From: Rhynchopus sp. YZ270_cl-10
Taxonomy: Eukaryota > Euglenozoa > Diplonemea > Diplonemida > Diplonemidae
NCBI GenBank assembly: GCA_964035575.1
Contig: OZ037900.1
Coordinates: 372,001 to 436,000 of the forward strand
DNA length: 64,000 nucleotides
Direction: 5' to 3'
Below the pieces are notes generated by a model. It searched no databases. It was given only the letters and a program-made list of their open reading frames with translations, and was not told the origin of the DNA. The translations under genes and the position numbers were made by a program. Of the stretch, positions 1 through 8,827 are shown in pieces; the stretch's first letter is position 1, and each line of letters starts with the position of its first letter.

Positions 1-276
1 AGATGAAATGTCTAAAAACAACAACGAGAAAGGTGTAGCATAGCATTGTCCCTATATGTCCATTATTGGCTTAAGACAAGAAAAAATATAATCAAAAAAT
101 CCAGCAACCAACCCCATGCGGGGCTTTGCAGATTTTGTTGTGAGCGAATCAGCTAACCATCCGAATCAATTCAAGCGAAGACATTTAAAAAAATGCTTTT
201 AAAAAACACCAATTTTACCTCTTTCCCCCCCCCAATATAGTTCCTCCCCCACTCCTCTCTCTCTCTCTCTCTCCCC
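1..276. other. 3' flank of DOMON gene
   Basis: AT-rich non-coding sequence downstream of the stop codon at 277. It ends in a short C-rich run and a CT dinucleotide repeat (about 255-276) just after the stop. No gene seen. Confidence 0.6.
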
Positions 277-1452
277 TCAACACTTTATCCACGACGGCAA
301 CGTCGCCTCCGGGTCAGCAAGATCTAATGAAATCACGCCACGGTTCGCCCCGTGGTAGTTGAACCCCGTTGCTTCGTTGTCTCCATACGCCCAGAAGATA
401 TGGAAAGCATCATCGTCGCGCTTGAAGGTGGGAACGAACATCGAGGCAGACGTGACCCCACCACTGACGGAGACTGAGGCGTCCTTTATGGTGGTCCAGT
501 TGGATGGCTGAGGGGTGCCCACAAACTCTGTAGCGTACTTCACCTGGACTCCATCCTGCGGGCTTGCTACCAAAACCTTTGCGTTAAGCATGCCTGGATA
601 TAAAGCATCGAACCCCAGGGCAACCCACCCGCCCCCAGCGATCGCAGAAAAATTCATTCTGTGCCCCCCTACCTCTGGAGACCACGCCAGGGTAAACCCT
701 GAGGTGTTGTGCAGAACATAGCAGTGCGCACCGAGGGCATTCTCTTCACCACCTTTCCGCACCTTTTGCACTGTCTTTTTCGTCTTTGCGGTCTTTGCGC
801 CGTCTGATGTTCTCGGAAACCTAATGTCATCCCAGGTCATTCCCACCCCATGCGCAATGGTGGTCTGGCAGATCAAATGATCCAACTCTGTTGGAGGAAG
901 TGTCTTCTCTGTCGGGGTAAAATGCGCTTCATAATGCACGACCGGAGGGGTCAGCTCCACCTTAATGGAGAACCCGGTACCTTCTGTCGTAAGGTTGAGC
1001 TTGAAAAGACTGCACCCCCCCGCCATGTTGTTCGCGCACCAAATGTATGAGGAGGCTGTGCTAAGTGTGTCAGAGTACTGCCAGGTTTCGACAACCGTCG
1101 CAAAATCGTCTCCCGACGCGTTTTTGCTTGGTGAGGCGAGGAAGTGACGGAGGTGTCCGCAGTAAGTAAAACTCCGTTGGGCGTCCTCACTGACCCAGAA
1201 CTGCTGGTAGGAGCCGATGATGTGGCCGCCTAGGAAGACGTCGCGGAGAAGGAAGACGTCGCGGAGAAGCCAGTCGTTAGTATCGGGCACGCTGTACACC
1301 TCCCAGATGTTCTCTGTGGGCTGCGGACCGAGCTGTGTGGAGACTGCGTCGGCAGAATAAAAACCATCTTTAGGGCGGCTAGGATTCACTTTAAAACTCG
1401 ATGCGTTGACAGCACATAGCAAAGAGAAAAGGGCAAGTGTTCGGTTGAGCAT
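277..1452 (-). CDS. Secreted DOMON-domain protein
   Basis: 391 aa. The ATG at 1452 is chosen because it opens a clear signal peptide (MLNRTLALFSLLCAVNA) and lies just after an AG following a pyrimidine-rich stretch; the longer open frame upstream has no such features. Residues about 245-380 match the DOMON beta-sandwich pattern (WVALGFD at 276-282, MLNAKVLVA after it, YHGANRGV at 366-373). DOMON domains bind haem or sugars in secreted or membrane redox proteins. The N-terminal half (30-215) has several Cys and N-glycosylation sites and is not recognised; a Lys-rich stretch (219-235) links the halves. No transmembrane helix or C-terminal hydrophobic tail is present, so it is probably secreted. 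An 18-bp tandem duplication gives LLRDVF twice in a row. The domain call is good; ligand and role are unknown. Confidence 0.8.
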   Translation of the reverse strand: MLNRTLALFSLLCAVNASSFKVNPSRPKDGFYSADAVSTQLGPQPTENIWEVYSVPDTNDWLLRDVFLLRDVFLGGHIIGSYQQFWVSEDAQRSFTYCGHLRHFLASPSKNASGDDFATVVETWQYSDTLSTASSYIWCANNMAGGCSLFKLNLTTEGTGFSIKVELTPPVVHYEAHFTPTEKTLPPTELDHLICQTTIAHGVGMTWDDIRFPRTSDGAKTAKTKKTVQKVRKGGEENALGAHCYVLHNTSGFTLAWSPEVGGHRMNFSAIAGGGWVALGFDALYPGMLNAKVLVASPQDGVQVKYATEFVGTPQPSNWTTIKDASVSVSGGVTSASMFVPTFKRDDDAFHIFWAYGDNEATGFNYHGANRGVISLDLADPEATLPSWIKC

Positions 1453-2464
1453 TTTTAGAGAGGGGGTTGGGAGGGGTTTTCTGTTGGGGTATAGGTAAAT
1501 TGAGTGTGGAGTGGGATTGTATTTTAAAAAAAAGTTGGAGGGGGGGGTTTTTTTTTTGTGGAAAAAGGATCTGTTGTTCAGATCACACTCAGTTTTGTTT
1601 TGAAACCGAAACCGACAGAAAACAGCGACAGCAGATTTACACACCAACACCAAATTTCAATAAAAAAAGAGGGGAAAAAAATTGAAATAATGTTTGCTAG
1701 TCATAAATGGGATAAAGATTGGTCGAAAACAAACTAGCAAAAAGAAAAACAAAGCATTCAAAAAAAAAAAAAAAAAAGAAAAAAAAACCACACACACCCA
1801 ACTATTGATGGCCAGTACGCTTTTGTTTTCGTGGTCGTCGACAAAAGACGGCTAACAATAAAGGGTTAAAATAATGATTTTCCTCTCCGTTGATGAGTCA
1901 TAAAGGGGGTTGCTGCGAATGTATCGTTGGAGTGAGTTGACGGGGTGTTGATTTTCGTTTCTACAGCGCTTCAACCCTACTCCAGTTTCGCTTCTGTTCA
2001 AATATGCATGACGATAGTTTTGGTGCAGCAGCTGGCTTAGTATCAAGCCTATGAACAAACTACCTCAAGCTGCGCACCTAATTTCGTGGGAGAAAGGAAA
2101 ATATACAACGAAAAAGAATAAAGTAAGACAAGTGAGCCAACAGCTCAGTTACCTTTAAAATGAAGCAAAAACAGAAAATTCAAACAGTAGAAGAAATGTG
2201 CCACAGCGGTGCACAGAAAAATAATATAAAAAAGGTCTCTTCCTAAGCCAAAAAAGGAAACACACGAGACGCGCTGGCAAATAATAATGTACGAAAAGCG
2301 TTGAAAAATAGCGTTATTTCTTGAAAACTATGAAATGTATGTTTTTGTACGTGTAGACAGACAAAAGACAAAACCTATAGATCTTTCCTTGCTTCTTTTC
2401 ATGCTGGTTCAAAAACATTACTTTATTTGCCATCGCCCCTCAAATATTCCAAAGAAAAAAATGC
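1453..2464. other. Spacer between DOMON gene and surface-gene array
   Basis: No gene supported. It holds the 5' flank of the DOMON gene (pyrimidine-rich on the minus strand), a poly-A run near 1760, a diverged copy of the array's snRNA-like spacer element (about 1993-2090), and the 3' flank of array gene A1. Confidence 0.6.
1993..2090 (+). ncRNA. Diverged copy of snRNA-like spacer element
   Basis: Matches the core of the repeated spacer element (see 4626-4786) in order: TCTGTTCAAATATGC, an Sm-site-like AGTTTTGG at 2016-2023, then a terminal hairpin with outer arms GCAGCT and AGCTGC. The inner stem here is GGCTT/AAGCC (2034-2038 with 2045-2049), where the other copies have GTCT/AGAC. The sequence changed but pairing is kept. 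Transcription is not shown. Confidence 0.4.
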
Positions 2465-3370
2465 TCAGGCAAGCACCAATGCAATGGCTGCGACAAGCAG
2501 TGTCACAATCGGTGCACAGACACCACCACTGAGAGGGACATCTGTGCGGGGGACCGGCGGGGGTGAGACGACACCCTTTGCGTCATCGATGATCATCACG
2601 AGGGCGCCGGTCTTGAGTGCTGGCGCGTTCAGGCAGCCAGTAAGGTCCATTGTCGAGAACTGTGCAACGAAGCTCCTTCCCTGCATTCCGGTCATTGGGT
2701 ACCACGTGCTTGTTTGGCTGGAGCAACCAACACAGGAGTCACGGAAGATGATGGGTGTTGCAATATCAGGCTGGGTGTACAGCACGTGGTACGCAGGACG
2801 CGCCACTGTGCACCCCGTTGTGTCGTCCTCAGCAGTCCACCACACAGACTGCACAAAGACGTACTTCCCTGACAGAACTGGTGCATCAAATCTGACTGTC
2901 AGCGATGTCCGCGCATGCACAGAAGTCTCCGTTTTGACAGCATTACTGTCAAGGACGTACCACTCTGGGGTGATGCCCATCGAAATCACGCACGTTGCGG
3001 ACAAAGTAACTTCAAAGGTCTCAGGGTCTGTCACATTGAACCTCACATCGATGGACCACTTCGACAGACCCGCGAACTGAACAGTCCCACTCTGAACCTG
3101 GCGGTTGAGAATCAGGTCACTCGTGCGCGGATCCTTGTCTTTGCCTGTAGGTGTGCCCTTGAAAATGGTTGGAACGTTCTTCACCTTGTACGTAAAGCTG
3201 CCTCCTGCACAGCTAGATGGCACGTCTTGCGCCTCAAGGTTGATGACCTTGAGGAAGCGGTGTTCATCAGGGATGGTGAGCTGCAGGGTCTTCGCACCTG
3301 TGGAGAGGATCTCAGCGGAGGCACTGCAGGCAAAGAAGAGGAGAGCGAGGGAGGTGCAGTGGGTGGACAT
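2465..3370 (-). CDS. Tandem surface protein family, copy A1
   Basis: 301 aa. First of nine related genes. Signal peptide MSTHCTSLALLFFACSASA, then a beta-rich Ser/Thr/Val domain beginning with EILSTGAKTLQL, and a C-terminal tail: Pro-rich spacer, small residues (SGGVC) and a hydrophobic end (APIVTLLVAAIALVLA) with nothing after it. That tail is typical of a GPI-attachment signal; a short membrane anchor is the alternative. Six Cys lie in the mature part, in the contexts SSC, ATC, TGC, DSC, VGC and TGC, and are kept in all copies, suggesting three disulphides. Copies differ most around residues 75-95 (here KDKDPRTSDLILNR) and 150-185. Nearest copy is A3. The family is not recognised; a role at the cell surface is inferred. 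The ATG at 3370 follows CTCAG on the sense strand. Confidence 0.85.
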   Translation of the reverse strand: MSTHCTSLALLFFACSASAEILSTGAKTLQLTIPDEHRFLKVINLEAQDVPSSCAGGSFTYKVKNVPTIFKGTPTGKDKDPRTSDLILNRQVQSGTVQFAGLSKWSIDVRFNVTDPETFEVTLSATCVISMGITPEWYVLDSNAVKTETSVHARTSLTVRFDAPVLSGKYVFVQSVWWTAEDDTTGCTVARPAYHVLYTQPDIATPIIFRDSCVGCSSQTSTWYPMTGMQGRSFVAQFSTMDLTGCLNAPALKTGALVMIIDDAKGVVSPPPVPRTDVPLSGGVCAPIVTLLVAAIALVLA

Positions 3371-3554
3371 TGTGTTGTGTTGTGTCTGAGACAAATCTGT
3401 TGGGTGAGGGGTGGGAGGTGGCTGTTCGAGGAATAAGTGAAGATGCGAAGCTCGGCACGACAACGGAGGGTGTTGTACCGCATTTTGATTTCAAACACGC
3501 GTTTATCGCATTCATCGGTTTGCATGGTAGCGAGCTGGGCCTCCTAAGACAAAT
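3371..3554 (-). promoter_or_regulatory. 5' flank of A1 with trans-splice acceptor-like site
   Basis: Read on the minus strand, a C-rich tract (CCACCTCCCACCCCTCACCC) ends in AACAG at 3397 and is followed by a second AG at 3386, 16-27 bases before the ATG. All nine array genes share a version of this tract. This fits a spliced-leader acceptor, known from euglenozoans. Beyond it lies a block shared by A1, A2, A3 and A5, and in part A7. Confidence 0.55.
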
Positions 3555-4005
3555 ATGCCCCCAAAAGCCACTGTCTCTAAACCTGCACCGAAAGCTGGTA
3601 CAAAAGAGGAAGAGGGAACCCGCATGACGGATGACGACCTGATCGAGCCTCCCTCGGATACTCCTTGTCGCACTCTAACAAAAAACTTCATCCGCAAGTT
3701 GGTCATCCAGTCTGTGAAGCCAGTGAGCCGGGTCCACCTGCACCGCCAGGGCCTGCTGAAGTGATGGCCTTCAGCGAGAAGACAGATGTCACCGCCATCA
3801 CGTACCACCTCGTGCGAACGATCATCCTGGAGACCCTGGTACTCATGGACCTGGAGGCGTTGCTCGTGATGGGGTGACTATTGGGCCTCTGTAGACGCTG
3901 GTCCCCTCTCGAAGGCAGGGCTCACGAGTGGCTCGTCAGGTGTGACGTACCTGGACGCTAAGAGACGTTACGAGCAGCAACGACACCGAGGCGTGAGTGC
4001 AGGAT
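3555..4005 (+). pseudogene. Plus-strand gene remnant inside the array
   Basis: The only convincing protein-like stretch on the + strand in the array. It starts MPPKATVSKPAPKAGTKEEE and continues with other low-complexity and helical segments (for example TDVTAITYHLVRTIILETL and TYLDAKRRYEQQRHRGV), but the protein-like reading changes frame at least twice, so it looks broken. A shorter, degraded version of its head (ATGCCCCTAAAAGCTACTGC...) sits at the same place upstream of A2, A3 and A5. It was therefore probably captured into the ancestral repeat unit and then eroded. The product is not recognised. Confidence 0.45.
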
Positions 4006-4625
4006 GGTGGGGGTGGGTTTTGAATAAAACAGTGTTGAATAATACGTGGACGGGTTTCTTATTCCTTTTAGCTTTTACTTCAGAGGAACAATGTTGCAAA
4101 ACACAAACAAAAACAAACGAAACGAAATGGAAAAGAAAATAAAGTCGCTTAAAATGAGCTGTTGTTCAGATCACAAAGGTTTACCATGAAAGCTGGTTTT
4201 TCTCGGTTATTTTCTTGTTGACAAGCTGGTCCAAACACAGATGTGTACACCACGCATCACAAACGAAGACACCTACGGAAAAACCTCAATAGCGGCACTG
4301 CGGTGCATAAAAGACATGACCTATTTTCAATTTAAAAAAAATGAGAAAAAAGTGGACTTGACATACAACAGCTTTCGTACCTTTTGGTACGAGGGTCGTC
4401 GTAAACAAAAAAATTGGACGAAAAATGCTAATCTATAATTGGGATAACGATTAAACGAAAAACTAGCAAAGTATAAGAAAAGGCTGTTTTTTATTTCACG
4501 CTTAGGAACACTGCAACTTCAAAGGCACACAAAAACAAAAAAGTGTCTATATAGGTTGAGCAAATGTGTCCTTGCAGACGGGCACGGAGGATCGATTGTG
4601 TGTTTGGTGGCCAAACATAATTCCT

Positions 4626-4786
4626 TAACCTACCTCCACAGCTTTGCTGACATCTTTGCGACGAAGAGAGTTGTGGTTTGTGCACCTCTGTTCAGTTATG
4701 CGTAGAAGTTTTGGTACAGCAGCTGGTCTAGTCCAGCGAAGCGAAGACTTAGCTGCGCACCTACCTACCCCGTTGTAAACGGGAGA
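4626..4786 (+). ncRNA. snRNA-like structured spacer element, copy 2
   Basis: One of eight copies, one in each spacer from the left edge of the array to A8. On the + strand it reads: AACCTACCTCC; a hairpin closed by CCACA/TGTGG with an inner stem TCTT/AAGA; a single-stranded stretch; an Sm-site-like AAGTTTTGG; a hairpin GCAGCTGGTCT.../...AAGACTTAGCTGC; CACCTACCTACC; and a last small hairpin CCCGTT-GTA-AACGGG. A 5' single strand, stem-loop, Sm site and 3' stem-loop is the layout of a small nuclear RNA. AACCTACCT is close to the U1 5' end (ACTTACCT). Function is inferred from layout only. Confidence 0.45.
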
Positions 4787-4905
4787 GGGAAATGAGAGGG
4801 CAATAATTACGGCAATTGCAAAAAGAAAACAAAAAAGTTGGTCGAGTAAGATGAGCCATAGCTACTGATGCTAAATAAGTCACCTGAACAGAAGAAAAGT
4901 CCATA

Positions 4906-4935
4906 GATGAACCTAAGCCTCTCGTGCTCAGTCAC
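4906..4935 (-). other. CTAAGC hairpin element, copy in array
   Basis: ATAGATGAACC-CTAAGC-loop-GCTCAG-TCACC on the + strand. Member of the dispersed hairpin family described at 47174-47209, here with one mismatched stem pair. Confidence 0.5.
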
Positions 4936-5435
4936 CTTTGAAGAAAATGGGAGAAATAACAAAAAAAAAATTGACTTGAAATCCAACAACGCGCTCGCGA
5001 CAGCGCACCATGGTACATGACCGGGCGTACCGATCTGACATGTGCTACTCCCGCTTCCACTCATCAACCATAAACGAGCATCATTGCGAACACAGGCTAA
5101 TTAGGCCTGTGTGATGTAGGGCCCCGTTCGGGCCCTCTGCCCGTTTCACGATGAGGTGGAGCACAAACTCTGAGTCGCTAATTTGGGCGGATAAAAGAAA
5201 AAATAAAACTGGAAATGGCAGCTGGGGGCTGGACGGGGGGAAGGGGTTGTATGAAGAAAGACAAAAAAGGAGAATATGCACATGAGCATCTTGAAACGGA
5301 AACGTTTTGTTTTTAAAGCACTGCAATGGATTCAGTGGAATGTGTCCATGCAATGAAGGGGGCCAGAAGAATGTGCTGTCTGCTTCATGCGTCATAACCT
5401 TTTTGTCTTCTCCAATAAACCTCGTTTTGCAATGC

Positions 5436-6347
5436 TCAGGCAAGCACCAATGCAATGGCTGCGACAAGCAGTGTCACAATCGGTGCACACACACCACCAC
5501 TGAGAGGCGAATCTGTGCTGGGGACGGAGGTGACCGGCGGGGGTGAGACGACACCCTTTGCCTCATCGATGGTCATCACGGTGGCGCCGGTCTTGAGAAC
5601 TGGCGCGTTCAGGCAGCCAGCAAGGTCCATTGTCGATACGTGTGCAACGATGCTGTCTCCCTGCATTCCGGTCATTGGGTAAAACGTCTTGGACAGGGCG
5701 GCACAACCAACACAGATGTCATGGAAGATGATGGGTGCAATGTCAGGCTGGGTGTACAGCACGTGGAACGAAGGACGCTGCACCAGGCACCCCGCCTTAT
5801 CACTCTCAGTGGTCCACCACACAGACTGCACGAAGACGTACTTCCCTGCCTGAACTCCAAGGTGAATGTCAATGGCCATCGTCTGCGCATTCACAGTGAT
5901 CTCCGTTGAGGCAGCAGTGGTGCTGTCAAGGACGTACCACTCTGGGGTGATGTCCACAGAAATATCACATGTTGCGGACAAAGTAACTTCAAAGGTGTCA
6001 ACGTTCGACACGTTGTACCCCACATCGATGGCCCACTTCGACAGATCCGCGAACGCAACAGTACCACTCTGAACCTGGCGGCCAGGCGTAATCTCTTCAT
6101 TCAGCTTCTTGTGGTCAATGCCTGAAGGTGTGCCCTTGAAGAGGATGGGATCATTCTTCACGTTGTACGTAAAGCTGCCTCCCGCACAGCTAGATGGCAT
6201 GTCTTGCGCCTCAAGGTTGATGACCTTGAGGAAGCGGTGTTCATCAGGGATGGTGAGCTGCAGGGTCTTCGCACCTGTGGAGAGGATCTCAGCGGAGGCA
6301 CTGCAGGCAAAGAAGAGGAGAGCGAGGGAGGTGCAGTGGGTGGACAT
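5436..6347 (-). CDS. Tandem surface protein family, copy A2
   Basis: 303 aa, same architecture as A1: signal peptide ending ACSASA, six conserved Cys, Pro-rich spacer (PPPVTSVPSTDSPL) and the GPI-type tail. The variable segment reads SGIDHKKLNEEITPGR. The middle part (STEITVNAQTMAIDIHLG) is closest to A8. The open frame runs 54 codons upstream of the chosen ATG, but the acceptor-like AGs and the signal peptide place the start at 6347. Confidence 0.85.
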   Translation of the reverse strand: MSTHCTSLALLFFACSASAEILSTGAKTLQLTIPDEHRFLKVINLEAQDMPSSCAGGSFTYNVKNDPILFKGTPSGIDHKKLNEEITPGRQVQSGTVAFADLSKWAIDVGYNVSNVDTFEVTLSATCDISVDITPEWYVLDSTTAASTEITVNAQTMAIDIHLGVQAGKYVFVQSVWWTTESDKAGCLVQRPSFHVLYTQPDIAPIIFHDICVGCAALSKTFYPMTGMQGDSIVAHVSTMDLAGCLNAPVLKTGATVMTIDEAKGVVSPPPVTSVPSTDSPLSGGVCAPIVTLLVAAIALVLA

Positions 6348-7192
6348 TGTGTTGTGTTGTGTCTGAGACAAATCTGTTGGGTGAGGGGTGAGGGGTGGGG
6401 GGTGGCTGTTCGAGGAATAAGTGAAGATGTGAAGCTCGGCACGACAACGGAGGGTGTTGTACTGCATTTTGATTTCAAACACGCGTGTATCGCATTTATC
6501 GGTTTGCATGGTAGCGAGCTGGGCCTCCTTAGCAAAATATGCCCCTAAAAGCTACTGCCTCAAAACCTGTACCAGTGACCACAAGGGGGCACGAAGATGA
6601 ACACTCCTCAAGCAGATGAACCACTCTGGATGGTGGGAGTGGGTTTTGAATAAAACAGTGCTGAGTAATACGTGGAGGGGTTTCTTTTTCCTTTTAGCTT
6701 TTACTTCAGAGGAACAATGTTGCAAAACACAAACAAAAACAAACGAAACGAAATGGAAAAGAAAATAAAGTCGCTTAAAATGAGCTGTTGTTCAGATCAC
6801 AAAGGTTTACGATGAAGAGTACACAATCATAGCGTTTTCAATATAAAAGTAGAAGACAGACAACCGACATACAACAGCCCTCGTCCCTTTCGGTGCACGG
6901 ACTGTTGGGAAAAAATTAAACGAAAAATGCTAATCTGGTGTGCTCCGGGGTATCGAAAAATACAAATTTTCTTCAATTCACAACTATTCACAAAAACGTG
7001 TATGTGAAGAGTTATGAAGACGTGTAAAATCCCATCGCCCGGAACATACCATAATCTATTAATGGGATAACGATTGAACGAAAAACTAGCAAAGTATAAG
7101 AAAAGGCTGATTCATATTTCACCACGCTTAGGAACACTGTAACTTCAAAGACACACAGAAACAAAAAGTATCAAAAAAGATTGAGCACATAT
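6348..7192. other. Array spacer A2-A3, left part
   Basis: 5' flank of A2 (acceptor-like tract, degraded + strand head of the remnant seen at 3555) followed by AT-rich unit sequence ending at the transposon-like insertion. No gene seen. Confidence 0.55.
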
Positions 7193-8321
7193 CAGTCGCT
7201 CCCCCGAAAAGTGTCAATTTGGTGGACCACCTTTCACTAAATTTCTACTCCACTAATCTTATCGATTTTTTTTGCATTTTATCGCGCGGACTCCGGAAAC
7301 GACGAACAGCGCGTTTTCGAGGGGGAAAAAAAATATTTAATTTCCTGGGATTCGGGTACGAGGGCCGAAAAAGTGGTCTAAGGAAACTGACCTGTGGACC
7401 GACCAAAAGCCGAAAAAACTTTCCGAGAATGCTTTCTTTGGATTCATTCGTCAAAAATCTTTCAATTCCGTACTTTTTTTTTTTTTTTGAACCCCATTTT
7501 TTTCCTGTGGGCTGGTCGGCTCTACCCCACAAATCGAAATTTCACTACTTTTAATAGGGGAAAACACTAAGGAAAATGGCTCATATTACAGAACCTGTAC
7601 TGGTAATGCTGGAACATGTTGCTTTTGTGACAACTGCGTGAAAGGGTGGCAGATCGCAGTCCTGCCGAAATACGTGCGTACCCTGGGTCCTGGTGTCTTC
7701 AGCTGACCGTCAACCTGAGGTCACGAGAAGAGCTGGGTGTACGTTGCCTGTCTCGCGCAGACAGGGGGAACCCACTCTCTGTACACGACCTCTGTACACC
7801 CTGTGTGACCAAAAAAAAGGGGGTCACAGATCAGGCAGTGCGCATCGGAGCAGTACTCCTACATGCGGGTGAAGCGAGAGGACAGGAAGAAGCAGCTGTC
7901 CCCCAATCAACAAAAAAGGCCGCTTTTTTCGTACGGTTTTCTTGTACAGGCGCCTTTGCATGGGTTTTTACCTATATAAATACAGTGGTAAAGTGCAATA
8001 ACCCCGTGGACCACCTTTCACTAAATTTCTACTCCACTAATCTTCTCGATTTTTTTTGCATTTTATTGCGCGGACTCCGGAAACGACGAACAGCGCATTT
8101 TCCAGCTCCGGAAAAATAGGCTGATATCCTGGGATTTTGGAGAGATTTTCGGCAAAAACCGTTTTTTGGGATCTGACTAAATTTGATTTTTTCAAAAGTT
8201 CAAAATTCTTGCTCCAATGGAATCAGCGGGCAAATTTAAGCCCAAATACGTACTTTTTTCAAAAAAAAATTGACTTTTTTTTGGGGGTTTCTCAAATTGA
8301 CACTTTTCGGGGGAGCGACTG
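7193..8321. mobile_element. 1.13-kb non-autonomous DNA transposon with 29-bp perfect TIRs
   Basis: Left end CAGTCGCTCCCCCGAAAAGT and right end its exact reverse complement; the inverted match is 29 bases. Against sister spacers (for example 12448-12465 and 21430-21450, reading GAGCAAATGTGTCC) the element splits that site, leaving ATAT on each side. This reads as a 4-bp ATAT duplication or a TA duplication with two more terminal bases. About 100 bp just inside the left end (7222-7320) recurs at 8006-8104, so the element is itself rearranged or a fusion of two copies. No transposase is visible. Confidence 0.8.
7222..8104 (+). repeat. Internal direct repeat pair of the TIR element
   Basis: GTGGACCACCTTTCACTAAA and the following ~80 bp occur at 7222-7320 and again at 8006-8104 with only a few differences. 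The second copy lacks the terminal repeat, as if an end of another copy was captured inside. Confidence 0.75.
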
Positions 8322-8380
8322 ATATATCCTTGGAGGGAAGGAGTATGGATTATTTGTTCAGTGGTCAAACATAATTCCTT

Positions 8381-8541
8381 AACCTACCTCCACAGCTTTG
8401 CTGACATCTTTGTGACGAAGAGAGTAGTGGTTTGTGCGCCTCTGTTCAATTATGCGTACAAGTTTTGGTACAGCAGCTGGTCTAGCCCAGCGAAGCGAAG
8501 ACTTAGCTGCGCACCTACCTACCCCGTTGTAAACGGGAGAG
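8381..8541 (+). ncRNA. snRNA-like structured spacer element, copy 3
   Basis: Full-length copy of the element described at 4626-4786, with AACCTACCTCC, CCACA/TGTGG hairpin, AAGTTTTGG, terminal hairpin and CCCGTT/AACGGG hairpin all intact. Confidence 0.45.
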
Positions 8542-8827
8542 GGAAAATACAAAAACAAAACAAAAAGTTGGTTCAGTAAGATGCGCCATAGCGAGTCATC
8601 CTAAGTCACCTAAAAAAGAAAATGGGAGAAAGAAGAAAATTGACTTGAAATACAACAGCCCGCTCGTGGCGGTGATTTGAAACAAAAACGTTGAAAAATT
8701 GTTTTTAAAACACTGCAATGGATTCAGTGGAATGTGTCCATGCAATGAAGGGGGCAAGAACAATGTGCTGTCTGCTTCATCCTTCACAACCTTTTTGTCT
8801 TCTCCAATTAACCTCGTTTTGCAATGC

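Larger units (their letters stand above)
4006..5435. other. Array spacer A1-A2
   Basis: Non-coding repeat-unit sequence. Holds the snRNA-like element (4626-4786), one copy of the CTAAGC hairpin (4906-4935), a dispersed motif starting TTGACTTGAAAT (about 4970-5040), and the 3' flank of A2. This spacer is longer than the others. Confidence 0.6.

Noticed and set aside
2427-3080. Long plus-strand frames opposite the array genes
   Set aside because: They recur opposite every copy because the sense strand is conserved; they vary in frame and lack start context.
4626-4786. Spliced-leader RNA gene
   Set aside because: Has an Sm-like site and hairpins, but no plausible leader exon with a donor site before the first hairpin; U1-like layout fits better.
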